Shown here in pieces: positions 1-7,013 of a DNA stretch of 40,613 bases (the stretch's first letter is position 1; each line of letters starts with the position of its first letter). A model generated the notes under the pieces. That model did no database searches and was not told the origin of the DNA. It saw nothing but the letters and a program-made list of their open reading frames with translations. A program made the position numbers and the translations under genes. Source of the DNA: a virus; IMG/VR virus record IMGVR_UViG_3300032246_000338, positions 1 to 40,613 of that record; one strand, given 5' to 3'.

Positions 1-123
1 ATTCATGCAACGCAGCGCCAACTACAGGGAGCAGGCACCCTAGCCCCCCTGTCGATTACCGATACCACTACAGGCACAATGCCTCCGCTCTCCTCGATTC
101 CGCCCCAGGCGCAAACTCCATTC
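1..123. repeat. Terminal direct repeat, left copy
   Basis: Bases 1-123 are identical to 40491-40613. The coding frame of a zinc-binding protein runs through both copies without interruption, so this is most simply the overlap of a circular assembly or of a terminally redundant or circularly permuted genome. The length is in the range of an assembler k-mer overlap, so it should not be read as a biological terminal repeat without other evidence. Confidence 0.95.
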
Positions 124-279
124 GCTTCGGCTCCGACAACCCCACAACAGGGTGGACCAACATGCCAACATGGGGCGCGAAAGTACAAGTCGGGAATCTC
201 CAGCAAGACGGGAAATCCTTACGCGATGTGGGTCTGTCCGATGCCTCAGGGCGCGGACCAATGCAAGCCAGTCAACTAA
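1..279 (+). CDS. Zinc-binding early protein, C-terminal part (continues from 40365)
   Basis: This is the 3' part of a gene that starts at 40365 and crosses the circular join; the joined product is about 134 aa. The frame enters at base 1 (IHATQRQLQGAG...) and ends at TAA 277-279. The C-terminal third has a Cys/His pattern (CQHG, then about 25 residues later VCPMPQGADQC) that looks like a zinc ribbon, set after a Pro/Thr/Gln-rich linker. It lies between the Cas4/RecB-like nuclease genes and the helicase-like ATPase, so a DNA-binding accessory role in replication or recombination is plausible but inferred. The ATG at 79 is internal and not the start. Confidence 0.8.
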   Translation: MHATQRQLQGAGTLAPLSITDTTTGTMPPLSSIPPQAQTPFASAPTTPQQGGPTCQHGARKYKSGISSKTGNPYAMWVCPMPQGADQCKPVN

Positions 280-322
280 TAGACCAGCAATTTCCATTTT
301 AAATAACTAGGAAGGGTGCAGA

Positions 323-1105
323 ATGAGAACTCTAGTACGTTCAGTAGGACGAGCCTCAATCGGCGGAGAACCCCTTCCTAGTTCATTTAAGGCGTTTGAA
401 CAGAACAAGATTATTATACGGCGTTCAGAAGTTTCTATGTTTGCAGGCGCACCAGGGGCAGGAAAATCAACACTTGCTTTAGCCTTGGCTCTCAAGACCA
501 ATGTACCAACATTGTATATCTCAGCAGATACCAATGCTCATACAATGGCGATGAGACTAGCATCTATGATTTCGGGGAAAAGTCAGTCGGATGTCGAACA
601 GAAACTTAATACTGATGTTGGTTGGACAAGGGCAGTCCTCCAAAAGGGAAGTCACATAGTCTGGTCGTTTGAATCGTCACCAACCTTAGAAGACATTGAT
701 GAGGAAGTCCAAGCATTTGAAGAGTTGTGGGGCACTAGCCCATCTCTTATTGTCTTGGACAACCTCATGGATGTTGCAACAGATGGAGGCGAAGAGTTCG
801 CATCTATGCGTGCAATTATGAAGGAGTTGAAGTACCTTGCGAGAGCGACTAACGCTGCAATTGTGGTTTTACATCACACTTCGGAAGCAGTTCCTGGAAA
901 TCCTTGTCAACCAAGAAGCGCCATCCAAGGCAAAGTATCCCAACTCCCTGCTCTCATTTGCACGCTCGGCACAGTTGGCACATCAATGGGCGTGGCATCA
1001 GTCAAAAATCGCTACGGAAGAGCAGATGCAAACGGAACGCTCATGACATGGCTAGCATTTAATCCAGAGTACATGTACATCGACGATATTCCAGAGAACG
1101 TATGA
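323..1105 (+). CDS. RecA/DnaB-fold ATPase, probable replicative helicase
   Basis: A 260-aa P-loop ATPase. Walker A is GAPGAGKST at residues 42-50, Walker B is SLIVLDN at about 141-147, and the VVLHHTSEA strand resembles the RecA/DnaB sensor segment. The protein lacks a long N-terminal domain, so it is an ATPase core of the AAA_25/RepA/DnaB type rather than full-length DnaB. A good Shine-Dalgarno AGGAAGGG lies just before ATG 323. It sits upstream of the resolvase and split primase, which supports a role as replication helicase or loader. A RadA/Sak4-like recombinase is the main alternative. The stop overlaps the next gene by four bases (ATGA). Confidence 0.75.
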   Translation: MRTLVRSVGRASIGGEPLPSSFKAFEQNKIIIRRSEVSMFAGAPGAGKSTLALALALKTNVPTLYISADTNAHTMAMRLASMISGKSQSDVEQKLNTDVGWTRAVLQKGSHIVWSFESSPTLEDIDEEVQAFEELWGTSPSLIVLDNLMDVATDGGEEFASMRAIMKELKYLARATNAAIVVLHHTSEAVPGNPCQPRSAIQGKVSQLPALICTLGTVGTSMGVASVKNRYGRADANGTLMTWLAFNPEYMYIDDIPENV

Positions 1106-1476
1106 CAACTAGAAAAAGCCATAAGGCTAGAGGAGCAACATATGAAACAGACATCAAAAATTACTTTAGAAATCTTGGATACGATGCTGAGCGACTTGCT
1201 CGACGAGGTTCTAAAGATGAAGGCGATGTTGTCGTTAGAGCGGATTTCCTTGGAGCAAACATTGGAATCCTTGAATGCAAAGCGCCAGGAGCAGGAAACG
1301 CAATTTCCCTCTCTGGGTGGAGTAAAGAAGCCCAAGTTGAGGCAGCCAATTATGCCGAAGGACGAGGCATCGAGATGGACAAAATTCTCCCAGCCGTTGT
1401 CATTAAAGCGCGAGGGAAATCAATAGCGGATTCCTATTTGGTATTAAGGTTGGGCGATGTATTCGGTGACAAGTAA
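1102..1476 (+). CDS. Holliday junction resolvase-like PD-(D/E)XK nuclease
   Basis: A 124-aa protein with the archaeal-Hjc/VRR-like nuclease pattern: RGATYE near residue 15, then RRGSKDEGDVVV with the metal-binding Asp at about 42, then ILECKA with Glu58 and Lys60, a classical D...ExK site. The small size and basic N-terminus fit a structure-selective DNase that resolves branched replication or recombination intermediates before packaging. Translation is coupled to the upstream ATPase through an ATGA overlap, and its 3' end overlaps the primase zinc-finger gene. Restriction-type or RusA-like alternatives are less likely because the order of motifs matches Hjc. Confidence 0.75.
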   Translation: MTTRKSHKARGATYETDIKNYFRNLGYDAERLARRGSKDEGDVVVRADFLGANIGILECKAPGAGNAISLSGWSKEAQVEAANYAEGRGIEMDKILPAVVIKARGKSIADSYLVLRLGDVFGDK

Positions 1477-1840
1477 CGATGACCTACCCGATATTGTGGA
1501 GGTGCTCAAGTACTACGGTGCTAGCATCAACCGCACTAGCGGTCAGGTAAATGTCAAGTGTCCATTCCACAATGACTTGCATGCAAGTGCTAGTTTTAAT
1601 ACAAGGCAGAACATTTTTAATTGTTTTGCCTGTGGTATGAACGGCAACAGTATACAGATTATTGCAAGGAAGGAAGGGTGCGACATACGTGAAGCAAAGT
1701 CAATCGCAGAAGGAATTGTTGGGCAGAGCAACAGCCAAGTACGCGGAAAATATTCATCTGGCGGAAGATTACCTAGCAAGTCGGGGAATCACAAGGGAAG
1801 TAGCACGTCAGGCGCGATTAGGCGTAGTAGAAGTGCCTGA
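1457..1840 (+). CDS. DNA primase, N-terminal zinc-finger (CHC2) protein
   Basis: 127 aa. Residues from about 10 carry the DnaG-type zinc-binding domain: VKCPFHNDLHASASF followed by NIFNCFACGMNGNSIQII, giving Cys-x2-His and Cys-x2-Cys, the module that recognises template and regulates primer synthesis. It lacks a catalytic TOPRIM domain, which lies in the overlapping gene (1689-2315) in another frame. The last 45 residues are basic and Ser/Gly/Arg-rich and overprint the start of that gene. Start is ATG 1457; GTG 1466 is an alternative. It overlaps the 3' end of the resolvase gene. Confidence 0.8.
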   Translation: MYSVTSNDDLPDIVEVLKYYGASINRTSGQVNVKCPFHNDLHASASFNTRQNIFNCFACGMNGNSIQIIARKEGCDIREAKSIAEGIVGQSNSQVRGKYSSGGRLPSKSGNHKGSSTSGAIRRSRSA

Positions 1841-2315
1841 GACAGGCCATGAGGCATATACAGGCCGTTTGTCGATACCTTATATGACAAAGACGGGTGT
1901 TGTAGACCTTCGCTTTCGCTCACTTAATCCAGCAGTTGAGCCTAAATATATGGGTATGACTGGTGCAGAAACCAAAATGTATAATGTTATAGATGTAGAG
2001 AGAGCAGGAGACTGGATTGGAGTATGCGAAGGTGAACTTGATACAATCACACTCAGTGGATGCGTCGGTATCCCTTGCGTTGGAGTTCCAGGTGCGAATT
2101 CATGGAAAAAGCACTACACACGATTACTCGCAGATTTTGAAAGAGTATTTGTATTCGCTGACGGAGACCAACCTGGCAAAGAGTTTGCAGCAGGATTGGC
2201 CCGTGAACTACCAGTTACTATCGTCAGTATGCCAGACGGGGAAGATGTCAATTCTATCTACGTCAAGCACGGGGCCGATTACATCAGAGATAAGATAGGG
2301 TTGAACAGTGATTGA
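1689..2315 (+). CDS. DNA primase, TOPRIM catalytic protein
   Basis: 208 aa from GTG 1689, which is preceded by AAGGAAGGG about 11 bases upstream; TTG 1662 also opens the frame. The start region has the typical primase linker (AEDYLASRGITREVARQ), then a TOPRIM domain: VCEGELDTITL (catalytic Glu), VGVPGANSWKKH, VFVFADGDQPGKEFA (DxD-like) and MPDGEDVN. It should synthesise primers at the fork together with the zinc-finger protein encoded upstream in another frame (+1). The arrangement could be a natural split with internal initiation, a frameshift-produced fusion, or, less likely, an assembly indel. Confidence 0.8.
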   Translation: MKQSQSQKELLGRATAKYAENIHLAEDYLASRGITREVARQARLGVVEVPETGHEAYTGRLSIPYMTKTGVVDLRFRSLNPAVEPKYMGMTGAETKMYNVIDVERAGDWIGVCEGELDTITLSGCVGIPCVGVPGANSWKKHYTRLLADFERVFVFADGDQPGKEFAAGLARELPVTIVSMPDGEDVNSIYVKHGADYIRDKIGLNSD

Positions 2316-2661
2316 TATACCACAGTGCGGCGTATGCGGTACTAACTTTGACAACATCTTTGATGCTATTAATCATCTCATTGAGGATGATGAAGATATC
2401 TTTGAACCAGTATATCAACTACCAAGTGGATACGCTTTGATGCTCGGCTCTTTGCTAGAGGAATTATATCATCATGCAGATGAACCAGATACCATTAGGA
2501 ACATAGCAGAAACTACCTACGCTACACTGTATGCAGCACAGACAGATGTGGTGCATATGAAAGCCTTGGTACATGAGGCAATCATCAACCAGCACATGTC
2601 ATCTATTGACAAAGAATTAGAAGAACTACTAGAGGAGGATATAGATGGGCACAATGATTGA
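2308..2661 (+). CDS. Acidic hypothetical protein with N-terminal zinc-finger-like motif
   Basis: 117 aa starting at GTG 2308, overlapping the primase stop. The N-terminus (CGVCGTNFDNIFDAINHL) has a Cys-x2-Cys with a downstream His, resembling half of a C2H2 finger. The rest is helical and strongly acidic, ending in a Glu/Asp-rich run. I do not recognise a named family. Its place inside the replication operon suggests an accessory or regulatory partner, but no function can be assigned. Translation is coupled on both sides, with the next ATG at 2645 inside its 3' end. Confidence 0.7.
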   Translation: MIDIPQCGVCGTNFDNIFDAINHLIEDDEDIFEPVYQLPSGYALMLGSLLEELYHHADEPDTIRNIAETTYATLYAAQTDVVHMKALVHEAIINQHMSSIDKELEELLEEDIDGHND

Positions 2662-2995
2662 CAGGAATATGGGACAATACATTACACCAACCTTGGTTCG
2701 TGAAGTCCATCTTGAGACCCACATGGCAGCAACAATCAAAGAACTTGGCGACTTATTGCTTAGCAAGCATCGGGACTATGGTCCCAAGAATATTTCATTG
2801 GCCCCAGGTGGTGCAGTCAATGGACTTAGAGTGCGTATGCACGACAAGTTAGCACGCATTAACAATTTAGTTGATAGCGGTGCAGACCCACAGCATGAGT
2901 CATTAGAAGATTCATTTAAGGATATGGCTAACTATGCAATCATCGGATTGCTAGTATTGAGAGGACAATGGGATGAAGATATTCGGACCGTATAA
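2645..2995 (+). CDS. DUF1599-like (nucleotide modification associated domain) protein
   Basis: 116 aa, ATG 2645 behind a strong GAGGAGGA site. The core KHRDYGPKNIS..., RVRMHDKLARINNL and the late DMANYAIIGLLVLRG segment match the DUF1599/Nmad1 family found in many phages and thought to act in nucleotide or modified-base metabolism, possibly related to MazG-like all-alpha NTP hydrolases. The acidic/His residues needed for metal binding cannot be verified by eye. It sits among early replication genes, in line with a nucleotide-pool role. Confidence 0.7.
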   Translation: MGTMIDRNMGQYITPTLVREVHLETHMAATIKELGDLLLSKHRDYGPKNISLAPGGAVNGLRVRMHDKLARINNLVDSGADPQHESLEDSFKDMANYAIIGLLVLRGQWDEDIRTV

Positions 2996-3293
2996 AGGAA
3001 GTAAACAAAATGGTGGTCGTCCAATCTATGTGTTCAAGCGCAAGAAGAAAGACGGAACGACTGTTACGACATCTAGCAATAAGGCTCGCATTGATTACGA
3101 AAAGAACACAGGCAAGACGCTACCTAAAACCACTGACGTGGACCATAAAGATAATGGTGGTCGCGCTGGTCGTGATGGCGCTAGCAATCTCCAAGCAATG
3201 AGCCATTCAAAGAACGTTGCTAAAGAAAACAAACGCAGAGCCACAGTTAAGAAGGCTACACCTAAAAAGAAAGTGGTTAAAAAGAAGCCATGA
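2973..3293 (+). CDS. HNH-type endonuclease-like protein with lysine-rich tail
   Basis: 106 aa starting at ATG 2973 inside the previous gene. The motif TTDVDHKDNGGRAGRDGASNL followed by QAMSHSKNVAKEN is the compact HNH core (DH...N...N) seen in phage HNH and homing endonucleases. The final 25 residues are almost entirely Lys, Arg, Ala and Pro and probably bind DNA non-specifically. It could be a free-standing homing nuclease or a packaging- or recombination-linked nickase; the normal operon spacing and overlaps argue that it is an integrated gene rather than a recent intruder. Confidence 0.7.
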   Translation: MKIFGPYKGSKQNGGRPIYVFKRKKKDGTTVTTSSNKARIDYEKNTGKTLPKTTDVDHKDNGGRAGRDGASNLQAMSHSKNVAKENKRRATVKKATPKKKVVKKKP

Positions 3294-4030
3294 AAAAAAT
3301 CGTAATCATTTCAGACCTGCAAGTGCCTTACCATGACGTAGAAGCAGTCAATGCTATAGCGAAGTTCATCAAGGCATACCAACCAGATACCGTTGTATCT
3401 TGTGGGGATGAGATGGATATGCAGACCATCAGTAAGTGGAGCAAAGGTACAGAATTAGAGTACGAACGCACCATTGGTCGTGATAGGGATATGACACGTC
3501 AAGTGCTATATGATTTAACTATCGAGCATATGGTACGAAGCAACCACACAGACAGATTGTTTAACACCGTTGCAATGAGAGTACCAGGATTACTTGGTTT
3601 ACCAGAGTTACAACTTGAGAACTTCCTTGGTCTCAAAGAACTAGAGATTGAGTACCATGCTGACCCGTATGAACTAGCCCCAGGATGGCTACTCATGCAT
3701 GGTGATGAGGGCAACGTACAGCCTACAGCAGGGGCTACAGCCCTTGGTCTGGCCAAGCGTAGCGGAATGTCCGTAGCCTGTGGTCACACGCACCGTATGG
3801 GCCTTACACACCACACACAGACCTATCGTGGCGGTAAGCCTAAGACTGTATGGGGACTTGAATTGGGAAACCTCATGGATTACAAGAATGCTAAGTATAT
3901 CAAGGCTGGGTTATTTACATGGCAACAAGGATTTGGTATCTTACACGTTGATGGCAACACAGTCGTACCACAAATCGTACCGATTATCAATAGTTCATTC
4001 ACCGTGGAAGGCAAAACCTGGAAGTGGTAA
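3290..4030 (+). CDS. Calcineurin-like metallophosphoesterase
   Basis: 246 aa with all five phosphoesterase motifs in order: SDLQVPYH (8-15), GDEMD (39-43), SNHTDR (84-89, the GNH[D/E]-like block), MHGDEG (136-141) and GHTH (165-168). These coordinate two metal ions in enzymes that hydrolyse phosphomonoesters, phosphodiesters or nucleic acid ends. In phages such genes often sit with replication or DNA-repair genes, as here, and the substrate may be a nucleotide or DNA end. ATG 3290 overlaps the previous stop (ATGA). Confidence 0.85.
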   Translation: MKKIVIISDLQVPYHDVEAVNAIAKFIKAYQPDTVVSCGDEMDMQTISKWSKGTELEYERTIGRDRDMTRQVLYDLTIEHMVRSNHTDRLFNTVAMRVPGLLGLPELQLENFLGLKELEIEYHADPYELAPGWLLMHGDEGNVQPTAGATALGLAKRSGMSVACGHTHRMGLTHHTQTYRGGKPKTVWGLELGNLMDYKNAKYIKAGLFTWQQGFGILHVDGNTVVPQIVPIINSSFTVEGKTWKW

Positions 4031-4713
4031 TGAACTGGGACCGCATACAGCCGTGGGATTACATCGTATCTCATGTGGCAGATGAGTATCATAAGAAGTT
4101 CAACATGGTTGACCGCGAGGATATCCGTCAATCGTTATATGAATGGTTTGTGTTGCATCCACTTAAGTTAACGGAGTGGGAAGCGTTCAGCAAGAAGTCT
4201 GCGCAGAACTTATTGTATCGTTCGCTTCGCAATCAAGCCTTAGATTACTGTCAGTTCTGGAAAGCCAAGACACTTGGCTATGAAATGTCAGATGTATTTT
4301 TTTATGATGCTGCCGTTGTTGAGGCTATCCTGCCATCAGTATTGCGTGGTGATGTAACTGAGGCGCCTAAGTTAGACCTTGGTATGCCAGGAAGGCCATC
4401 TGCTCCAGCCGAAGGCGGTAATTTAATGGCTATGATGGCTGAGGTTAAGGCTGGGTTTGTAAAGTTAAGTGATGAGGATAGAAACATTCTCTATCAGAAG
4501 CATGCTAACTCGCTGACATATGGAGGAATAGCAGAGGTGCTTGAATTACCTAGTGATGATGCTGCTAGAATGCGCCATAAGCGTGCAATCAAGAGGCTGA
4601 TTACACGCCTTGGCGGATTCCGCCCTTGGCTAGATAAAGACGAAGCACAAGAGGTTGGGCAAGATGAACCCAACGAAAGTAAAGATGAAACCCAAGATGA
4701 GCAAACCGATTAG
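4024..4713 (+). CDS. Sigma-factor-like helix-turn-helix protein
   Basis: The preferred start is ATG 4030, overlapping the upstream stop (TAATG), giving 227 aa; GTG 4024 also opens the frame. The N-terminal half (VDREDIRQSLYEWFV... AQNLLYRSLRNQALDYCQFWKAKTLG) resembles sigma70 region 2 helices. The segment LSDEDRNILYQKHANSLTYGGIAEVL plus DDAARMRHKRAIKRLITRLGG resembles region 4. The C-terminus is an acidic tail. It is a good candidate for the phage regulator that redirects host RNA polymerase, or for a replication-linked HTH protein. It is the last early rightward gene; its stop lies only seven bases from the convergent leftward gene. Confidence 0.65.
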   Translation: MVMNWDRIQPWDYIVSHVADEYHKKFNMVDREDIRQSLYEWFVLHPLKLTEWEAFSKKSAQNLLYRSLRNQALDYCQFWKAKTLGYEMSDVFFYDAAVVEAILPSVLRGDVTEAPKLDLGMPGRPSAPAEGGNLMAMMAEVKAGFVKLSDEDRNILYQKHANSLTYGGIAEVLELPSDDAARMRHKRAIKRLITRLGGFRPWLDKDEAQEVGQDEPNESKDETQDEQTD

Positions 4714-4720
4714 TGTTTCT

Positions 4721-5146
4721 CTACCCATAGGTCTCGTTTAAGAAGTTCTGATGTTGTTCCTTTACCTCGAAGTTATGTGCCTCTCTAGCATACTCTAGTA
4801 AGGCTCCTGGTGTTATCAGGTAGCCCCTAGAGGGGTTAGGTGGTATGTTGCAGTTGATAGGCTTGCCTCGCTCCCACAGTACCTCTCTAAGCCTGTAGGT
4901 TGGCACTATGATTACGCAATCCTCTAGGACATAAGCCCAATGCGTAGCCTTCGTAGTTCGTAGACCAGATGCTTCCCAAGACTGGCTTGTCTGTATCCAG
5001 CATTCTGTCTCTATGTATATATTACCTGTCTCATGCCAACGCCTATCTGTCTTTACCTCAAGGGTGTCAAGAGAGAGCAGGTCAGCGACTTTACTCTCCC
5101 CTGCTAGCCCAGCCCTAAGGTCTAGGTCCCAGTTACTATCTTTCAT
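4721..5146 (-). CDS. PD-(D/E)XK-like nuclease, hypothetical
   Basis: 141 aa from the ATG at 5146, which follows GGAGGA; an upstream in-frame ATG at 5182 is less likely because it lies inside the preceding small gene. The pattern GLAGESKVADLL, then DTLEVKTD, then GNIYIETE fits a restriction-endonuclease-like fold (E...D/ExK...). No target can be deduced. It may act on host or phage DNA as a packaging, repair or takeover nuclease. It is the last gene of the leftward operon and nearly abuts the convergent sigma-like gene, with no visible terminator between them. Confidence 0.55.
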   Translation of the reverse strand: MKDSNWDLDLRAGLAGESKVADLLSLDTLEVKTDRRWHETGNIYIETECWIQTSQSWEASGLRTTKATHWAYVLEDCVIIVPTYRLREVLWERGKPINCNIPPNPSRGYLITPGALLEYAREAHNFEVKEQHQNFLNETYG

Positions 5147-5256
5147 TGCTCCTCCATATATTTCATGAATGCTTTGTCCCAATCGTAGTTGTCAAAGTAC
5201 TCCGCTATTCCTTCGCATATACTATCGCGTAAGCCCTGCATCTCATCTTCTGTCAT
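5143..5256 (-). CDS. Small acidic protein, 37 aa
   Basis: Reads MTEDEMQGLRDSICEGIAEY and continues FDNYDWDKAFMKYMEEQ, then TGA. It starts by TAATG overlap with the FmdB-like gene upstream, with AGGAGGAT as ribosome binding site, and its TGA overlaps the next ATG (ATGA). The tight coupling on both sides and good ribosome sites support it as a real gene. Function is not recognised; the charge and length are typical of phage host-interacting peptides. Confidence 0.65.
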   Translation of the reverse strand: MTEDEMQGLRDSICEGIAEYFDNYDWDKAFMKYMEEQ

Positions 5257-5432
5257 TATCCTCCTGTTGAATAGAAGCCAGTTCCATTGAACTTCACCGC
5301 AGTAGGCAAGATAATCCTACGCATGATTCGTAAACAATGCTGACAAGTTGGACACTCATCTCGTTGCTCTATGTCGCGCCAATGCTCTTCTTGCGTATCG
5401 CAATCATCACACCTGTAGTCATAGTTCGGCAT
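5256..5432 (-). CDS. FmdB-family zinc ribbon protein
   Basis: 58 aa beginning MPNYDYRCDDCDTQEEHW, with CDDC and CPTC pairs that form the FmdB/CxxC-CxxC zinc ribbon, and the family-typical end GTGFYSTGG. ATG 5432 overlaps the stop of the lysozyme-fold gene (TAATG). Such ribbons are small regulators or nucleic-acid-binding accessories in bacteria and phages. The longer frame from 5474 lies within the upstream gene and is not preferred. Confidence 0.8.
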   Translation of the reverse strand: MPNYDYRCDDCDTQEEHWRDIEQRDECPTCQHCLRIMRRIILPTAVKFNGTGFYSTGG

Positions 5433-5818
5433 TAGTACCAACCCTTTCTCTTGTGAAACTTCCATGCTGTGCATGGTGTCCCGTATCGGTGCATGATGTA
5501 GGCAAATCCCCTGTCAATTTGCAAGGGTGGCAATGTTTGTGTTGACATTCCCAATATTTGCGGGATACCGCCAGCGTTCTTGCCCATCACCTTGCGTTTA
5601 TTGTATGCCTCAGGTCTCCAATGGGATTCCTTGTTCCATAACTTCTCTAGACATAGGTATTGATTGTCGGCCCATGCTTGAACAGTATCCCTAGCATAAG
5701 CCTTGCTATCTGCGACTTTCCATTCTCGTACTGGTGCTTTGTCTATCCGTTTAAACGGATGAGATATTACGCCCACCGCTACAAGTATAACCAGCAATAG
5801 AGCCAACTTCTTTACCAT
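5432..5818 (-). CDS. Membrane-anchored lysozyme/transglycosylase-fold protein
   Basis: 128 aa. Residues 1-20 are a Lys-Lys start plus a hydrophobic segment (signal or anchor). From about 58 the sequence LWNKESHWRPEAYN, GKNAGGIPQILGM, QIDRGFAYIMHRYGTPCTAWKF and a final GWY match the SLT/Rpf-like lysozyme fold; Glu64 is the likely catalytic acid. It would cut peptidoglycan glycan strands from outside the membrane, for entry, superinfection control or lysis support. It is separate from the CHAP endolysin on the other strand. A palindrome copy (5744-5760) falls inside codons for HPFKRI. Confidence 0.75.
   Translation of the reverse strand: MVKKLALLLVILVAVGVISHPFKRIDKAPVREWKVADSKAYARDTVQAWADNQYLCLEKLWNKESHWRPEAYNKRKVMGKNAGGIPQILGMSTQTLPPLQIDRGFAYIMHRYGTPCTAWKFHKRKGWY
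5744..5760. repeat. Palindrome copy 1 (TATCCGTTTAAACGGAT)
   Basis: Perfect inner palindrome TCCGTTTAAACGGA, located inside the 5' coding part of the lysozyme-fold gene. One of nine copies restricted to 5.7-11.5 kb. Likely a protein-binding DNA site. Confidence 0.85.
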
Positions 5819-5819
5819 A

Positions 5820-6182
5820 TTACCCCCTGACCAGCGGAGATAGCACCCTGTAACTGATGAGTGCTCTACCTTGGTCGCTTAGTTTAGTATAGGTCTTGCC
5901 ACTTAGTATGACACGCTCACCTGCAAGCATACCACCCCAAATGCCAAAGCCCAAGTTTTCATGCTTCATACCTTCTTCAAGGCACTCGGCTTTCTTTGGG
6001 CATAAGTTACACAGGGTCAAAGCCCTGCGTGTCTCTGCCACTAGTTTGGCTGTGTTCCTCTCGGAACGCGCACCTTGTGGTACATCAGGGAACCAAGCAT
6101 CAGGATTAGAATCCCCATGACAGTTGCCTAGTATCTGCTCAGTCTTCAAACTGCGCATCATGCCATTGGTCTGGGTCTCCAT
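5820..6182 (-). CDS. whiB: WhiB-family iron-sulfur transcription regulator
   Basis: 120 aa from ATG 6182 behind GGAGG; ATG 6200 is an alternative. It has the four WhiB cysteines (Cys21, Cys58, Cys61, Cys67, i.e. NCHGD... and CNLCPKKAEC) that hold a [4Fe-4S] cluster, and the diagnostic GFGIWGGM turn at 79-85. WhiB proteins are restricted to actinobacteria and their phages and act with the host principal sigma factor, so this gene marks the host phylum. It may turn host or phage promoters on or off. The gene overlaps the small acidic gene 6139-6246. Confidence 0.92.
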   Translation of the reverse strand: METQTNGMMRSLKTEQILGNCHGDSNPDAWFPDVPQGARSERNTAKLVAETRRALTLCNLCPKKAECLEEGMKHENLGFGIWGGMLAGERVILSGKTYTKLSDQGRALISYRVLSPLVRG

Positions 6183-6246
6183 CGTCCTCCTCTTCCTCAT
6201 AGTCCTTGCCTAGTGCTATGTCATCTTCTTCCCTTGGTTCACTCAT
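6139..6246 (-). CDS. Small acidic protein, 35 aa
   Basis: Begins MSEPREEDDIALGKDYEEEE and ends WHDAQFED. AGGAGG stands 6 bases before ATG 6246. It overlaps both the preceding 45-aa zinc-finger gene (its TGA is at 6239-6241) and the start of WhiB. More than a third of the residues are acidic. The function is unknown; translational coupling with WhiB suggests a linked role. Confidence 0.65.
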   Translation of the reverse strand: MSEPREEDDIALGKDYEEEEDDGDPDQWHDAQFED

Positions 6247-6376
6247 CTTTTTCCTCCTCATGATTCATACATATTGTATGAAAGTCATTTGTCCAGTATG
6301 AATGTACTACATCGCCACAGTTATCACAGGTTATACTATCTTCATCATCTTCTATGAAAGTATATACACTACTCAT
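6239..6376 (-). CDS. Small zinc-finger-like protein, 45 aa
   Basis: Reads MSSVYTFIEDDEDSITCDNC and continues GDVVHSYWTNDFHTICMNHEEEKDE. Cys17-x2-Cys20 followed by a His and a further Cys/His pair could bind one zinc ion. The start overlaps the upstream stop (TGATG) and the stop overlaps the next start. It is one of several Cys-rich mini-proteins in the leftward operon; the role is unknown. Confidence 0.65.
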   Translation of the reverse strand: MSSVYTFIEDDEDSITCDNCGDVVHSYWTNDFHTICMNHEEEKDE

Positions 6377-6675
6377 CACGCACCATCCATTCCTGCATCG
6401 GATAGGTCTCCATACTGTGGCACTTGGCTGTCATTGGTAATGCAATCTAGGACATACTCGAACTCAGGTCGGTGCGCTATCTCAGGTACATCCGTATCCC
6501 AAATCACATTATAACCATAGTTCTCATCCCAAGTTAATCGTCCAGCAAAGAACTCTTTACGATAGCCATTGCTAAGTTCAAAGTCCTTCACCCATGCCGT
6601 TTCTCTACGGCGTTGCTGTCTAACTGTAAACAATTCTTTCATCTCTTGAATTGTTACTTGGTCTATTCCGTTCAT
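6376..6675 (-). CDS. Hypothetical protein, 99 aa
   Basis: Starts with TAATG overlap at 6675 and has an Arg-rich helical N-terminus (MNGIDQVTIQEMKELFTVRQ, then QRRRETAW) and an acidic, aromatic C-terminal half. No family recognised. Both ends are translationally coupled to neighbours, so it is a genuine member of the leftward operon. Confidence 0.7.
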   Translation of the reverse strand: MNGIDQVTIQEMKELFTVRQQRRRETAWVKDFELSNGYRKEFFAGRLTWDENYGYNVIWDTDVPEIAHRPEFEYVLDCITNDSQVPQYGDLSDAGMDGA

Positions 6676-6875
6676 TACGCTTCCTCCTCTTCTTCATCTT
6701 GCTCAACCATATCTACTACCACATTTTGGATTTCCCCATGATAGAGATTATCCTGCCACTCGTAGGTGGCGAGGTCACTTGCTTGCATGTCATCATCTGC
6801 CTCAAGAGTGAAGTAGAACTTGACTGTTACTTCTGCCTCGTACTGTACCGCATCATCTGATGGTTGTGGTCTCAT
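6675..6875 (-). CDS. Hypothetical acidic protein, 66 aa
   Basis: ATG 6875 overlaps the stop of the upstream 43-aa gene (TAATG). It has a beta-rich core (VQYEAEVTVKFYFTLEADDD) and a poly-acidic tail ending EQDEEEEEA. The tail may mimic nucleic acid, but this is conjecture. No family recognised. Confidence 0.65.
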   Translation of the reverse strand: MRPQPSDDAVQYEAEVTVKFYFTLEADDDMQASDLATYEWQDNLYHGEIQNVVVDMVEQDEEEEEA

Positions 6876-7006
6876 TATATTACCTCTCGTAGTAGTAATC
6901 GGACTTGTGCTATCTTGCTATCGAGCCTTGCATCTGTCTGCTGTGTAAGCAACTGTAGGTAGTCGATAAGGACTTCCCGTAATTGCTCGCGTTGTTGCGC
7001 TGTCAT
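6875..7006 (-). CDS. Small helical protein, 43 aa
   Basis: Reads MTAQQREQLREVLIDYLQLL and continues TQQTDARLDSKIAQVRLLLREVI, an uninterrupted amphipathic helix with Leu/Ile spacing of coiled-coil type. GGATAGGAG lies just upstream of ATG 7006. Its TAA overlaps the next ATG. It may be an oligomerising adaptor or inhibitor; no homologue recognised. Confidence 0.65.
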   Translation of the reverse strand: MTAQQREQLREVLIDYLQLLTQQTDARLDSKIAQVRLLLREVI

Positions 7007-7013
7007 GTTGCTC

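Noticed and set aside
4714-4760. Terminator between the converging sigma-like and nuclease-like genes
   Set aside because: The intergenic gap is seven bases and no stem with a U-tract was found.
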